Shown here one piece after another: positions 1-8,450 of a stretch of 64,000 bases of DNA. A program made the translations under genes and the position numbers. Position 1 is the stretch's first letter; every line of letters begins with the position of its first letter. The notes under the pieces were generated by a model, which saw only the letters and a list, made by a program, of their open reading frames with translations, searched no databases and was not told where the DNA came from. Source of the stretch: an uncultured Pirellulaceae bacterium. GTDB lineage: Bacteria; Planctomycetota; Planctomycetia; Pirellulales; Pirellulaceae. The stretch covers positions 40,671 to 104,670 of the forward strand of contig CALFWR010000014.1 in the NCBI GenBank assembly GCA_937928555.1, read 5' to 3'.

Positions 1-68
1 AAAATCGAGTTCGTAGTTATCCGCTACCGGGACTAGCTACTGGGATTACACAAACGGAAAGCAAAACA

Positions 69-614
69 ATGTCACGACTTGGTAAAAAACCTGTTGCCAT
101 CCTCGACGGCGTGAAAGTTAGCGTGGCTAACGGATCGTTGAACGTGGAAGGTCCGGCTGGAAAGCTTGATTACATGCTCCGCCCGGAAGTCGATGTGCAG
201 GTCGACGAAGAAACAAAATCCGCTTTGGTCACCCGCAAAGGCGACGATCGCATTTCCAAAGCCATGCACGGACTGACCCGTGCATTGCTGGCCAACATGA
301 TTGTTGGTTGCAAGGAAGGCTACGAAAAGAACCTTGAGCTTCAGGGAGTCGGTTACGTCTGCAACCTCAAAGGAACAACTCTTTCGCTTCGCGTTGGTTT
401 GGCCAACGAGTTGAAAAAAGAAGTTCCCGAAGGTCTGGATGTAACCTGTCCTGATCAGACACACATCAAAGTTCGCGGGTGTGACAAGCAAAAAGTTGGT
501 CAGTTCGCGGCCGAAGTTCGAGCCCTTCGCAAACCCGAGCCTTACAAGGGCAAGGGGATTCGTTATGTCGGCGAGTACGTGAAGATCAAACCTGGTAAGG
601 CGGCTCAGAAGTAG
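69..614 (+). CDS. rplF: 50S ribosomal protein L6
   Basis: Large-subunit ribosomal protein that binds 23S rRNA near the factor-binding site. The 181-aa product has the usual L6 length and both repeated beta domains. It starts MSRLGKKPVAI and carries the C-terminal signature PEPYKGKGIRY followed by a Lys-rich end. The ATG start lies after an AAAGCAAAAC stretch with no clear Shine-Dalgarno. It opens the spc-type block in this window (L6-L18-S5-L15-SecY). The upstream genes of that operon lie outside the window, and bases 1-68 show no convincing coding end. Assignment is secure. Confidence 0.98.
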   Translation: MSRLGKKPVAILDGVKVSVANGSLNVEGPAGKLDYMLRPEVDVQVDEETKSALVTRKGDDRISKAMHGLTRALLANMIVGCKEGYEKNLELQGVGYVCNLKGTTLSLRVGLANELKKEVPEGLDVTCPDQTHIKVRGCDKQKVGQFAAEVRALRKPEPYKGKGIRYVGEYVKIKPGKAAQK

Positions 615-697
615 CGCTGAACTAAAAGTACTGATTGAGCAATTAACACAAATGTTGGCAACCTGGATGGAAGCCAGCGCAGAAGTGAGACAGTCCG

Positions 698-1066
698 GTG
701 AAACATCAAAAATCACTCAACAAACAACGTTGGCGTCGCACCAACCGGGTACGCAAAAATATCCGGGGCACTGCCGATCGCCCGCGCCTTTCTGTGCATC
801 GCACCAACAAGCATATTTATTGCCAGTTGATCGATGACGAGTTGGGCAAAACTTTGTGCTCAGCCAGCACACGCGACACGGAGCTCGCGGCAAAAATTGC
901 CAACGGCGGCAACTGCGAAGCTGCTAAAGTCATTGGCGAGGCTCTCGCGGCGAAAGCTGTCGCTGCGGGTGTCAAGCAGGCGAAATTTGATCGAGGTCGA
1001 TTCAAGTTTCATGGACGAGTGGCTGAGTTGGCAAAGGCAGTCCGCGAAGGCGGCGTAGAACTTTAA
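698..1066 (+). CDS. rplR: 50S ribosomal protein L18
   Basis: 5S rRNA-binding protein of the large subunit. The 122-aa product has the typical basic N-terminus (KQRWRRTNRVRKNIRG), then RPRLSVHRTNKHIY, and ends with the conserved FDRGRFKFHGRVAELAKAVREGG. The start is GTG at 698; an ATG at 652 is in another frame and gives no L18 sequence. The 83-bp gap to rplF and 28-bp gap to rpsE fit one transcript. Assignment is secure. Confidence 0.97.
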   Translation: MKHQKSLNKQRWRRTNRVRKNIRGTADRPRLSVHRTNKHIYCQLIDDELGKTLCSASTRDTELAAKIANGGNCEAAKVIGEALAAKAVAAGVKQAKFDRGRFKFHGRVAELAKAVREGGVEL

Positions 1067-1094
1067 TTGAACCCCATTTGGGTACGAGGATATC

Positions 1095-1595
1095 GTGGCT
1101 AAGAAGCAACGCGAAGACAGAGACAAAAAAGACTCCGGCATGATCGAACGGACGGTCAAGATCAAGCGCTGTGCCGCTGTGGTCAAAGGCGGTCGTCGAT
1201 TCAGCTTTGCTGCGATGGTCGTCTGCGGCGATGGCAAAGGCAAAGTTGGCTGGGGCTACGGCAAAGCTAACGAAGTTCAGCCATCGGTCGAAAAGGCCAA
1301 CAAGCAGGCGATACGAAGCCTTGTGAAGGTGCCCATGGTTGATGGTGCACTTCCTCATCGCGTCGACGGTCGCTACGGCGCGGCCCGCGTGGTGCTGCTT
1401 CCGGCCGGGCCCGGTACTGGAATCATCGCCGGTTCTGCTGTTCGTGCCGTTTGCGAAGCAGCCGGTGTAAAAAACATTCTGACCAAGAGCTTTGGCAGCA
1501 ACAATCCTGTCACTCTGGTCAAAGCAACCATTGACGCCTTGCAAAGCGTTCGCACCAAAGAAGACGTAGAGCGTCTGCGAGGAGTGGAACTGTGA
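1095..1595 (+). CDS. rpsE: 30S ribosomal protein S5
   Basis: Small-subunit protein involved in decoding fidelity and mRNA helicase activity. The 166-aa product contains the double-stranded-RNA-binding N-terminal domain ([36 protein letters not shown]) and the C-terminal domain with [16 protein letters not shown] and the end motif [17 protein letters not shown]. The start is GTG at 1095 with GAGG about 7 nt upstream. Its stop overlaps the GTG start of rplO by 4 bp (GTGA), showing translational coupling. The gene usually found between S5 and L15 (rpmD, L30) is absent. Confidence 0.98.
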   Translation: MAKKQREDRDKKDSGMIERTVKIKRCAAVVKGGRRFSFAAMVVCGDGKGKVGWGYGKANEVQPSVEKANKQAIRSLVKVPMVDGALPHRVDGRYGAARVVLLPAGPGTGIIAGSAVRAVCEAAGVKNILTKSFGSNNPVTLVKATIDALQSVRTKEDVERLRGVEL

Positions 1596-2098
1596 AAATT
1601 CATGACGTAAACGAAGGTATCAACAAGTTCAAGAAGCGAAAGCGGATTGGACGTGGTACCGGATCTGGCTTGGGCAAGACTTCGGGTCGCGGCCACAAAG
1701 GTCAAAAATCGCGAAGCGGTTTCTCGCAGCACCCGACGTTTCAGGGTGGTGCAATGCCGATGATTCGACGCGTCGCCAAGCGTGGCTTCAACAACAAGTG
1801 GGCCAAGAAAATCGGCGAAGTCAACCTTTGGGAACTAGAAGCCAATTTTGACGCCGGCGCCGAAGTGACACCGGAATTGCTCAAAAAGCGAAACCTGTGC
1901 AACTACCGCTTCGACGAATTGAAAGTCCTCGGCAAAGGCGAGCTCAAGAAAAAGTTGACCGTGACGGCTCATCGGTTCAGCAAATCGGCTCGCGAAGCGA
2001 TCGAAAAGGCGGGCGGGACCTGCGTGGTTTTGGAAACTGCCAAACCAGTGATCAAGAACAAAATGGGTTCTGCCAAGGCGGCTGCCGCAAAGGCCTAG
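1592..2098 (+). CDS. rplO: 50S ribosomal protein L15
   Basis: Large-subunit assembly protein. The 168-aa product has the Gly-rich basic N-terminus ([19 protein letters not shown], then [11 protein letters not shown]) and the [15 protein letters not shown] segment of bacterial L15. The C-terminal part has the usual [19 protein letters not shown] and an Ala/Lys-rich tail. The GTG start overlaps the rpsE stop. A 419-bp gap to secY follows, which is unusually long for this operon. Confidence 0.97.
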   Translation: MKIHDVNEGINKFKKRKRIGRGTGSGLGKTSGRGHKGQKSRSGFSQHPTFQGGAMPMIRRVAKRGFNNKWAKKIGEVNLWELEANFDAGAEVTPELLKKRNLCNYRFDELKVLGKGELKKKLTVTAHRFSKSAREAIEKAGGTCVVLETAKPVIKNKMGSAKAAAAKA

Positions 2099-2517
2099 TC
2101 CTAGCATGAATTCAGCGATTGGCGCAGCCCTGCACGTTGCTGCGGGGGTTTGCTTGCAGGGTTGACTGGACTTGCAACGCGTCAGATGGGCCGTTCTGCG
2201 ATCTGGCGATGGCCCCTTGATTTACCTGCCTTTACCTGCCTTTTGGCAACTGGCCCGCCAGCTTGAGCCAATCAGGACATTTGCACGTGTTGTTCTGAGG
2301 GTCGTAAAATTCGTTTGGCACCAAGTTTGCTTTTCCTTGTTTGGAAACCGGCTTCTGCTGCCAATCTGTCTTGAAGAAAACTGCGGAAGCAACGACAATC
2401 CCCGGTTGAGGCAACGTGCCACTTTGTCGGCGAAACACTCGCCAACTGTCGGAACTCGGATCCTGTAATCCCCTTTGTTAACGCGAACAGATAGTCGCGA
2501 AACCCAAGGCAAAACCC
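2099..2517. other. 419-bp intergenic gap between rplO and secY
   Basis: No convincing gene was seen on either strand. The short open frames here have no recognisable family features. Visible structure includes a 7-bp stem CCCTGCA/TGCAGGG at 2128-2134 and 2155-2161 with a 20-nt loop and no T-run, and a direct repeat TTTACCTGCC at about 2220-2239. The gap could carry a separate promoter for secY or an attenuator; nothing in the sequence decides this. Confidence 0.5.
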
Positions 2518-3921
2518 ATGCTGGAAAAGCTTCGAATCATCTTCACGATCCCTGATCTTCGGTACAAGATTTTGCTGACGCTTGGTCTGTTGGCTGTCTA
2601 TCGCATTGGTTGGCAGATCCCGCTACCGATCATCGATCAGGCGCAGGTGTCGCAGTTCGCTCAAAACATGGAAGGCAGTACGCTGGGAGGCTTTCTGAGC
2701 AAGGTCTCCGTTTTCAGCGCCAGCCAGTTGACCAATGCGACGATCTTCGGACTGGGCATCATGCCCTACATTTCGGCATCGATTATTCTTCAGCTGATGG
2801 GGACGGTTTACAAACCGCTCGAGGAATTGAAGAAAGAAGGAGAAGCCGGCCGCAAGAAGATTACAGAATACACTCGCTACCTGACGCTGGTTCTTTGCCT
2901 CCTGCAAAGCTACCTGTATCTGAAATTCATCCTGATGGGGGCCAACGTCGAAGGCAACCTGATCGACAACAGCTTTGAGGCTGGAGGCGGGTTAGGGTTC
3001 TTTTGGCAAGCCATCGCAATTCTGGTCATGACCGGGGGAAGCATCTTCCTGATGTGGTTGGGTGAGCAGATCGACGAATACGGGATCGGTAACGGAATCT
3101 CCCTGTTGATCATGGCGGGTATCGTGGCTCAGATGCCGGGTGCTCTGTTTGGCTTGCTGGCCAATGTTTCGATGAAGCTTGAGGGTCTCAACTACGGCGG
3201 AACCATCGGCTTGGAAAAGATCCTGCTACTGATCATGATCTTTGTCGGGGTCGTTGCCGGGGTAGTGTTTATCACCCTCGCACAGCGGCGTATCCCGACG
3301 CAAAGCGCAAAACATGTTCGCGGTCGCAAAGTCTACGGCGGAACCCGTCAGTACATGCCGCTGCGAATCAATCAGGCCGGCGTGATGCCGATCATCTTCG
3401 CCCAGTCGCTGCTGATGCTTCCACCGGTTTTGTTTGTCGCGATTGGCAAGTCATTCGGTGGCGGCGCTGAAAGCACTGGCTTTTGGCGATTCCTGTCCCA
3501 GTTAATCATTAACTTCGGCAACACGCTGCAGGATTACTCATCCATGCTGTACGTCCTTGTGTACATCGCGATGATCTACTTCTTCTGTTACTTCTGGACC
3601 GCGATTACTTTCAACCCGAAAGAGATCTCGGACAACCTCAAGGACAGTGGAACGTTTATTCCCGGCTATCGTCCGGGTCGCCGAACCGAGGATTACCTCG
3701 AAAAAGTGCTCGAGCGGATCACTTACGTGGGTGCCGGGTTCCTTTCGCTGATCGCGATCGTGCCGACAATCATCACCGAAACACTCAGTGTCGACTACAT
3801 GGTCGCCAGTTTCTACGGTGGTACGGGCCTCCTGATCGCCGTGAGCGTTGCCTTTGACCTTGTTCAGAAAATCGACAGTCACTTGGTGATGCGGAACTTC
3901 AGCGGACTGCTGGAAGAGTAA
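2518..3921 (+). CDS. secY: Preprotein translocase subunit SecY
   Basis: Central channel subunit of the Sec translocon in the inner membrane. The 467-aa product begins MLEKLRIIFTIPDLRYKI, followed by the family motif YRIGWQIPLP, ten hydrophobic segments, GLGIMPYISASIILQL, the loop-4 region EGEAGRKKITEYTRY, GIGNGISLLIMAGI, and a C-terminal region with FIPGYRPGRRTEDYLE. Length is normal for SecY with an extended periplasmic loop. It follows the ribosomal genes in the same direction but is separated from rplO by 419 bp. Confidence 0.97.
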   Translation: MLEKLRIIFTIPDLRYKILLTLGLLAVYRIGWQIPLPIIDQAQVSQFAQNMEGSTLGGFLSKVSVFSASQLTNATIFGLGIMPYISASIILQLMGTVYKPLEELKKEGEAGRKKITEYTRYLTLVLCLLQSYLYLKFILMGANVEGNLIDNSFEAGGGLGFFWQAIAILVMTGGSIFLMWLGEQIDEYGIGNGISLLIMAGIVAQMPGALFGLLANVSMKLEGLNYGGTIGLEKILLLIMIFVGVVAGVVFITLAQRRIPTQSAKHVRGRKVYGGTRQYMPLRINQAGVMPIIFAQSLLMLPPVLFVAIGKSFGGGAESTGFWRFLSQLIINFGNTLQDYSSMLYVLVYIAMIYFFCYFWTAITFNPKEISDNLKDSGTFIPGYRPGRRTEDYLEKVLERITYVGAGFLSLIAIVPTIITETLSVDYMVASFYGGTGLLIAVSVAFDLVQKIDSHLVMRNFSGLLEE

Positions 3922-3989
3922 CAATGCTGCCGGGCTGGTGCTCGTTCGACTGCCTCGCGCCCGCTTCATTAGCTTGTATTTAATCTGGA

Positions 3990-4020
3990 CCGGAACTATT
4001 TACGACGTGAGTAATCCGGG
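3990..4020. mobile_element. Possible decayed mini inverted-repeat element
   Basis: About 31 bp downstream of secY resemble the bare ends of the 187-bp element family. The right half CGTGAGTAATCCGGG matches the family end CGTGAATAATCCGGG at 14 of 15 positions. The left half CCGGAACTATTTACGA is a weak inverted match. Flanks CTGGA and CTGAA could be a 5-bp duplication with one change. The short length and mismatches make this tentative. Confidence 0.35.
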
Positions 4021-4103
4021 CTGAATTTTGCAGAAATTATCGCAAAGCTTTCGCTGGTTCCAGGGAAGAGTTTGGCGGTACAAATGCATAAATCGGTGAT
4101 GCC

Positions 4104-4556
4104 ATGTTTGGATTTCTCGCTCCCGCTCGCCAACACCGCGAATATCGACAGGTTTACGCTGCCTATTGTTCACATCAGCGGCAACACTACGGAAGCCTCG
4201 CGTCGATCTTCACCAGCTACGAGGCTAGTTTATGTGAATCGGGATTCGACGGATGCGACTGCAACGACGGTTTCTCAAGCTGCCTGAACGGTTGTGGCCA
4301 CGAATGTGGCATCGGAGTTTGCGACTGTTGCGTTGGGACAGAAAAGAATCAGGATCAAAAGGAGAGCCTCTCCGAAGCAGATCCGCTGATTGGCAGCGTC
4401 GCCGAGGCCGTGTCGCCACTTGTCCCCACCGGATATCTCCTCGTTGATGGCAAAGAGGTTCCCGTCCAAATCGAAAGCGGCTCGGCAAAAGCCGGCGAGA
4501 AGGTCGTTATCCTGCGTCGGGGAAGTTTTGGCTACGTTGTCGGTCGACCCGATTAG
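4104..4556 (+). CDS. Small chimeric Cys-rich protein (DUF5685-like start, NfeD-like end)
   Basis: The 150-aa product has three visible parts. Residues 1-45 (MFGFLAPARQ, then YAAYCSHQRQHYG and TSYEASLC) resemble the start of DUF5685 proteins. Residues 45-80 are very Cys-rich (about ten Cys, including CDCNDGFSSC and CGIGVCDCC). The last 45 residues (VPTGYLLVDGKEVPVQ, then GEKVVILRRGSFGYVV) resemble the OB-fold of NfeD proteins. Full DUF5685 proteins are much longer, so this may be a truncated or rearranged gene or a real small fusion. No signal peptide was seen. It is convergent with the rhomboid gene. The start was chosen because the DUF5685-like sequence begins at this ATG. Function is unknown. 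Confidence 0.6.
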   Translation: MFGFLAPARQHREYRQVYAAYCSHQRQHYGSLASIFTSYEASLCESGFDGCDCNDGFSSCLNGCGHECGIGVCDCCVGTEKNQDQKESLSEADPLIGSVAEAVSPLVPTGYLLVDGKEVPVQIESGSAKAGEKVVILRRGSFGYVVGRPD

Positions 4557-4615
4557 CCGGAATCACAGGATCGCATCACGATGCATTCGACGAACCCGCG
4601 GACGGCCGAGCAACA

Positions 4616-5698
4616 TTATCGCCGCGACTTCATTCGTTCGCTGGCGTGATTGAGAATTCTTTTTTCCCGTTCGCCCAGTGACTCGATCCCGGATGCCGAA
4701 ATCTTTTCGAGAACCTGATCCAGTTCGGCCTCCAAGCGTTTCTCTCGGGAACTGGCGCGAGTGGAAACGTTGGAATCGCCGGGAGGTTGCGACCGATCCG
4801 AAGCATCCCCAAGGCTCCCACGTTGATTCGATCCGGAGAAGAAACCCAAAAACCGATCGGCCAGCGGCGTCAGGTGCCAATCGTATTGCCAGTAGAGAAA
4901 ACCAAACAGCAAGCCACCGAGGTGAGCGGCATGTGCGGTACCTGTGAACACTGGCGTTCCGGCAAGCTTCAGCAGCAGCGGATGCAAATCAAAGGCGATG
5001 TAGATCAGCAACAGAAACCGCATTTGAATCGGAATCAAAAACCGAAAATGGAACTCTTCGTAGGGGTGGTGCATTGTGTACAGGCAAAAGATGGCCATCA
5101 CCGCCCCCGACGATCCGATCGCCGGGATGCGTTCGCCCAACCAGAGCTGCAATCCGAAAAAGAACAAACCAGCCAGTGTCGCCGCGAACAGGTAAAACGC
5201 GACCAGCTCTTTGGAGCCGTACATTTCTTCGATCCGCCGACCGAACCAGTACAGCAACAGCAGGTTCACAAAGATATGCCAGATGCCGAATCGACTGTGT
5301 ACAAACGCGTAGGTCGTCAGCCTCCAGACCTGACCGCCCAAAACCCGGCCGGTATCGAGCTTGAACCATTCTTCAAGGACGGAGACTTTCGCAGGAGCCA
5401 TGTGGGCAAACGCTTCGTCTAGGACAACCGACTGCGTCTCTTCATCGATCAGCACCCGGTTGGAATTTTCCTGAAGCTGCCGCGACATCTGCTCGACTTC
5501 AGACCGGTTCACCGCTTTCGTGAAGATAATCTGACCGATGAAAAAACCAACTGATATGAACAAAAGCCAGCGGCAAGCCGGGTAGCCGGGCATGATCGAC
5601 GATCCACCGCCCGAATTGTTCTGCATGTAGTCGCGGTCTTCGTAGCCCATGTTCTCTGTTGCGTCGGTCCGATTGAATTCTGACGATGCGATGGGCAC
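4616..5698 (-). CDS. Rhomboid family intramembrane serine protease
   Basis: Membrane protease that cleaves transmembrane substrates within the bilayer. The 360-aa product has a cytoplasmic N-terminus, a first membrane segment at about residues 43-60, a long soluble insertion, then the rhomboid core. Visible motifs are HSRFGIWHIFVNLLLLYWFG, the catalytic serine motif IGSSGAVMA (Ser197) and the catalytic histidine in HAAHLGG (His259). A charged C-terminal tail of about 80 residues follows. The start could also be the ATG at residue 17. The gene is divergent from the broken RidA gene. Confidence 0.9.
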   Translation of the reverse strand: MPIASSEFNRTDATENMGYEDRDYMQNNSGGGSSIMPGYPACRWLLFISVGFFIGQIIFTKAVNRSEVEQMSRQLQENSNRVLIDEETQSVVLDEAFAHMAPAKVSVLEEWFKLDTGRVLGGQVWRLTTYAFVHSRFGIWHIFVNLLLLYWFGRRIEEMYGSKELVAFYLFAATLAGLFFFGLQLWLGERIPAIGSSGAVMAIFCLYTMHHPYEEFHFRFLIPIQMRFLLLIYIAFDLHPLLLKLAGTPVFTGTAHAAHLGGLLFGFLYWQYDWHLTPLADRFLGFFSGSNQRGSLGDASDRSQPPGDSNVSTRASSREKRLEAELDQVLEKISASGIESLGEREKRILNHASERMKSRR

Positions 5699-5764
5699 CG
5701 AGTTTACGCCCTGCCCCTTGCAAATTCAAATGTTTTCTCGATTGTCATCAATGAGACGATAACC

Positions 5765-6376
5765 ATGCAACGAAAAAACATCTCGTCAGGCGCTCCTTGG
5801 GAAGAAATCGTGGGCTATTCCCGCGCGGTGCAGGTTGGTTCCTTTCTGGAAATCGCAGGCACAGTCGCGACAGATGCCAACGGTGAAATTCCCGCTGACG
5901 ATGTCGCTGCACAGACAAAGATGATTCTGGAAAAGATCAAAAGCGTCATCAACCCGGATTATTCACGACGACGGGCGTTGATTCTACGTCTGGCCAACAG
6001 AAGCAAAGGAAAAGCTGAATTTCAACAAGAAACTTGAGCCATCCGGTAGATGAAAACCACAGCGATCGTTCCGTCGCATCAGAACCGCGGATCACTATCG
6101 GAACTGATTCTGACGCCCACGCCTCGTGAATAATTCGGGATCAAAGAAGCCGGCGGTTCGCTTGGTGACGTCGTGCGAACACGGATCTTTGTCGCCGACA
6201 TCACCCAGTGGGAATCCATCGGACGCGTTCACGGACAGTTTTTCGGTGCCATCAAACCGGCATCGACGATGGTCGAAGTCAGCCGCCTGGTGGACGACCG
6301 CTATTTGGTGGAAGTTGAAGCTTCGGCGATTCTTTCAGGTGCAGACAAAGACTCAGTCGGTAAAACCCGAGATTAG
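5765..6376 (+). pseudogene. RidA/YjgF-family gene broken by a 187-bp element
   Basis: Two halves of one RidA-family enamine/imine deaminase are separated by a miniature element. The first half encodes MQRKNISSGAPWEEIVGYS through EKIKSVI. The second encodes EAGGSLGDVV, RTRIFVADITQWESIGRVHG and IKPASTMVEVSRLVD. Excising 5953-6139 plus one ATCAA duplicate joins the codons as SVI-KEAGGS in the same frame and gives about 139 residues, the usual family length. The insertion plus duplication is 192 bp (64 codons) and keeps frame, but the element contains a TGA at 6035-6037, so translation ends early. The product would lack the C-terminal half, including the conserved Arg region, and is almost certainly inactive. 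Confidence 0.93.
5953..6139 (+). mobile_element. 187-bp miniature element, copy A (inserted in a RidA gene)
   Basis: The element begins CCCGGATTATTCACGA and ends TCGTGAATAATTCGGG, with imperfect inverted ends extending about 32 bp. Direct 5-bp duplications ATCAA flank it at 5948-5952 and 6140-6144. It has no transposase gene; its short open frame (PDYSRRRALILRL...) is incidental. Copies at 15577, 20211, 45905 and 63861 are closely similar along their length. Non-autonomous mobility by a transposase in trans is inference. Ends and 5-bp duplication resemble IS1380-type elements. Confidence 0.93.
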
Positions 6377-6444
6377 AACCATCGGCAAAGCGAACCGTCT
6401 GAAAGCCACCGCATTGCAGCGATGCGATTGACTCCGGGTCGCCA

Positions 6445-7017
6445 CTATTTGCCGATGCTAGGGGTCGGTTCGCTGTCTGTATCTTCCGCCCCAACCTCCA
6501 GGCCCTCGACTTCGGCTTTAAGAAGCTCAAGGCTCTGCTGGTATTTCATCTGCATCCCATTCTCGTACACGCCGCGAAAGAAGCCATAAAACGGACTCCA
6601 TGGAAGCCGCCCGCTGCTCCTCCAGGTGACCTTTGTCCGCTCGCCTTCGGAATCGAGTTCGATCGTCGAATCCATTTCCGGAAAGTTCGCAAAGCGAAGC
6701 TTGTACGCGACTTTTTTGTCAGCAACCTGATCGGTAAACCAAAGCTTCCCACTGCCGCGAACATCGGTCCACGACTGGCTGGTCCCATCTGCACCGTATT
6801 CGATTTGCAGGCTGTCGATTTTATCGGGGTTGAAGTGCGACCAGCTTTTCCAGTCCTGCAATTTGTCAATGCGATCGTAAACGGCAGAAGGCTGGTCAGC
6901 GATGGTTGTTTGTGCTGATATGTCGTAGCCCCGTGGGAGCAGACAGCCAATCCCGGCAATGAAAGCCAGCACAACGGCGACAAGCAAGAAAAGTCGGATC
7001 CAGTATTTCATTCCCAA
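6445..7017 (-). CDS. SRPBCC (polyketide cyclase-like) membrane-anchored protein
   Basis: The 190-aa product starts with one hydrophobic segment (residues 6-27, IRLFLLVAVVLAFIAGIGCL), then a START/SRPBCC-type hydrophobic-ligand-binding domain. Typical features are AVYDRIDKLQDWKSWSHF near the start, the WTDVRGSGKLWF strand, and TKVTWRSSGRLPWSPF near the end, as in polyketide_cyc2 proteins. The Cys at residue 25 could allow lipid modification, but the lipobox is not classical. The ligand is unknown. A Ser/Glu-rich tail follows. Confidence 0.8.
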   Translation of the reverse strand: MGMKYWIRLFLLVAVVLAFIAGIGCLLPRGYDISAQTTIADQPSAVYDRIDKLQDWKSWSHFNPDKIDSLQIEYGADGTSQSWTDVRGSGKLWFTDQVADKKVAYKLRFANFPEMDSTIELDSEGERTKVTWRSSGRLPWSPFYGFFRGVYENGMQMKYQQSLELLKAEVEGLEVGAEDTDSEPTPSIGK

Positions 7018-7121
7018 ATGATAACACAGTCGGTACCAGGCGATACGAGCGTTTGCAATTGAATCAGCAGCTTGCGATTCTTTTGCTATGATGCTGAAAA
7101 CATTCCTTCGAGAATCTCAAC

Positions 7122-8450
7122 ATGCATCGATACGCCCAGGCCGTCATTTTATCCGCGCTCTCTTTGCTGCTTTTCGCCCGTGGCACCGAAGCCCAAACGA
7201 CATCTGCGGTTCAGCAATCGCGGGCATGGGCATCTGAAAACAGAGAGCAGCTTGGGCGGCTGTACATGGAATTCCATCGCAACCCCGAACTGTCCTTTCA
7301 GGAAGAGCAAACCGCCAAACGGCTTGCCGACCAATGGCGGAAGGCCGGTTTTGAGGTGACCGAAAAGGTCGGCGGCCACGGAGTGGTTGGCTTGCTACGA
7401 AACGGAGACGGCCCGACCGTGATGGTGCGAACCGACCTTGACGCGTTGCCGATCACCGAAGAGACCAACATCCCGTACGCTTCGGAAGTCAAAGTCAAAA
7501 ACTCCAAAGACGTTACCGTTGGCGTGATGCATGCTTGCGGGCATGACATTCACATGACCTGTGCTGCGGGTGTGGCACAGTATCTTGGCAAGCACCGCGA
7601 TCGCTGGAATGGAACTTTGATGCTCATCGGCCAACCCGCCGAAGAACGCGGTGCCGGTGCCAAAGCCATGCTCGACGAAGGCCTGTTCACCCGTTTTCCA
7701 AAACCCGATTTTGGCTTGGCGCTTCATTGCCATGCGGGCCTGGCGACGGGCAAAATCGCCATGCGTGGCGGCTACACGATGGCGAACGTGGATAGCGTCG
7801 ATGTGCGACTGTTTGGTTCCGGTGGCCACGGGGCGTATCCGCACAAGACGATTGACCCAATCGTTCAGGCAGCCAAATTTATCCTGGACATTCAGACGAT
7901 TGTGTCCCGCGAAGTCAAACCGATCGATCCGGCCGTTATCACCGTGGGTTCGATTCATTCCGGAACCAAACACAACATTATTTCGGACTACTGCGACCTG
8001 CAACTGACGGTGCGTAGTTACTCCGATGAAACAAGAAACACGCTGCTTGCCGGGATCAAGCGAAAAGCCAAAGCGGCCGCGATGAGCGTAGGCGCAAACG
8101 AGCCCGAAGTGTTGGTATCCGAAGGAACTCCGTCGCTGTACAACGACCCCAAGCTCACCGCAAGGATTCGGACGGCTCTGGGAGAGCAAATGGGTACCAC
8201 GAATGTGCTTGCCGGCGAGCAAGTGATGGGCGGGGAAGACTTCAGTCAGTTCGGGCGGGAGGGCGTTCCCCTTCTGATGTTTTCGTTGGGAACGGTGAAC
8301 CAAAAACGCCTTGATCGATTTGCGAAACTGGGAACTTCGGTGCCGTCACTGCACTCGCCGCGATACTATCCGGACTTTGACGAAACCATCGAATCGGGAG
8401 TTGCCGCAATGTCCGCATCGGTCATCGAGTTGATGCCGCCAAAGCAATAA
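7122..8450 (+). CDS. Secreted M20-family amidohydrolase
   Basis: Zinc peptidase-fold hydrolase of the IAA-amino-acid hydrolase/HipO/AbgA type, acting on N-acyl or aminobenzoyl amino acids; the exact substrate cannot be read from the sequence. The 442-aa product has a signal peptide (residues 1-24, ending GTEAQ). Metal motifs are VMVRTDLDALPITEE, GVMHACGHDIHMT, LIGQPAEERGAGAKAM, the His in LALHCHAGL, and GGEDFSQFG. A dimerisation domain lies in the middle (GSGGHGAYPHKTIDP). Its last 29 bp overlap the tail of the convergent squalene-cyclase-like gene. Confidence 0.92.
   Translation: MHRYAQAVILSALSLLLFARGTEAQTTSAVQQSRAWASENREQLGRLYMEFHRNPELSFQEEQTAKRLADQWRKAGFEVTEKVGGHGVVGLLRNGDGPTVMVRTDLDALPITEETNIPYASEVKVKNSKDVTVGVMHACGHDIHMTCAAGVAQYLGKHRDRWNGTLMLIGQPAEERGAGAKAMLDEGLFTRFPKPDFGLALHCHAGLATGKIAMRGGYTMANVDSVDVRLFGSGGHGAYPHKTIDPIVQAAKFILDIQTIVSREVKPIDPAVITVGSIHSGTKHNIISDYCDLQLTVRSYSDETRNTLLAGIKRKAKAAAMSVGANEPEVLVSEGTPSLYNDPKLTARIRTALGEQMGTTNVLAGEQVMGGEDFSQFGREGVPLLMFSLGTVNQKRLDRFAKLGTSVPSLHSPRYYPDFDETIESGVAAMSASVIELMPPKQ

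Noticed and set aside
1..68. C-terminus of ribosomal protein S8 upstream of rplF
   Set aside because: The reading frame ending at 36 does not give the conserved S8 end, so this stretch is treated as intergenic.
2128..2161. Terminator after rplO
   Set aside because: Only a 7-bp stem with a 20-nt loop and no T-run; recorded as structure within the gap, not as a terminator.
4787..5422. 211-codon open frame opposite the rhomboid protease
   Set aside because: Gln/Arg-rich product without motifs; the rhomboid catalytic residues on the other strand decide the coding strand.
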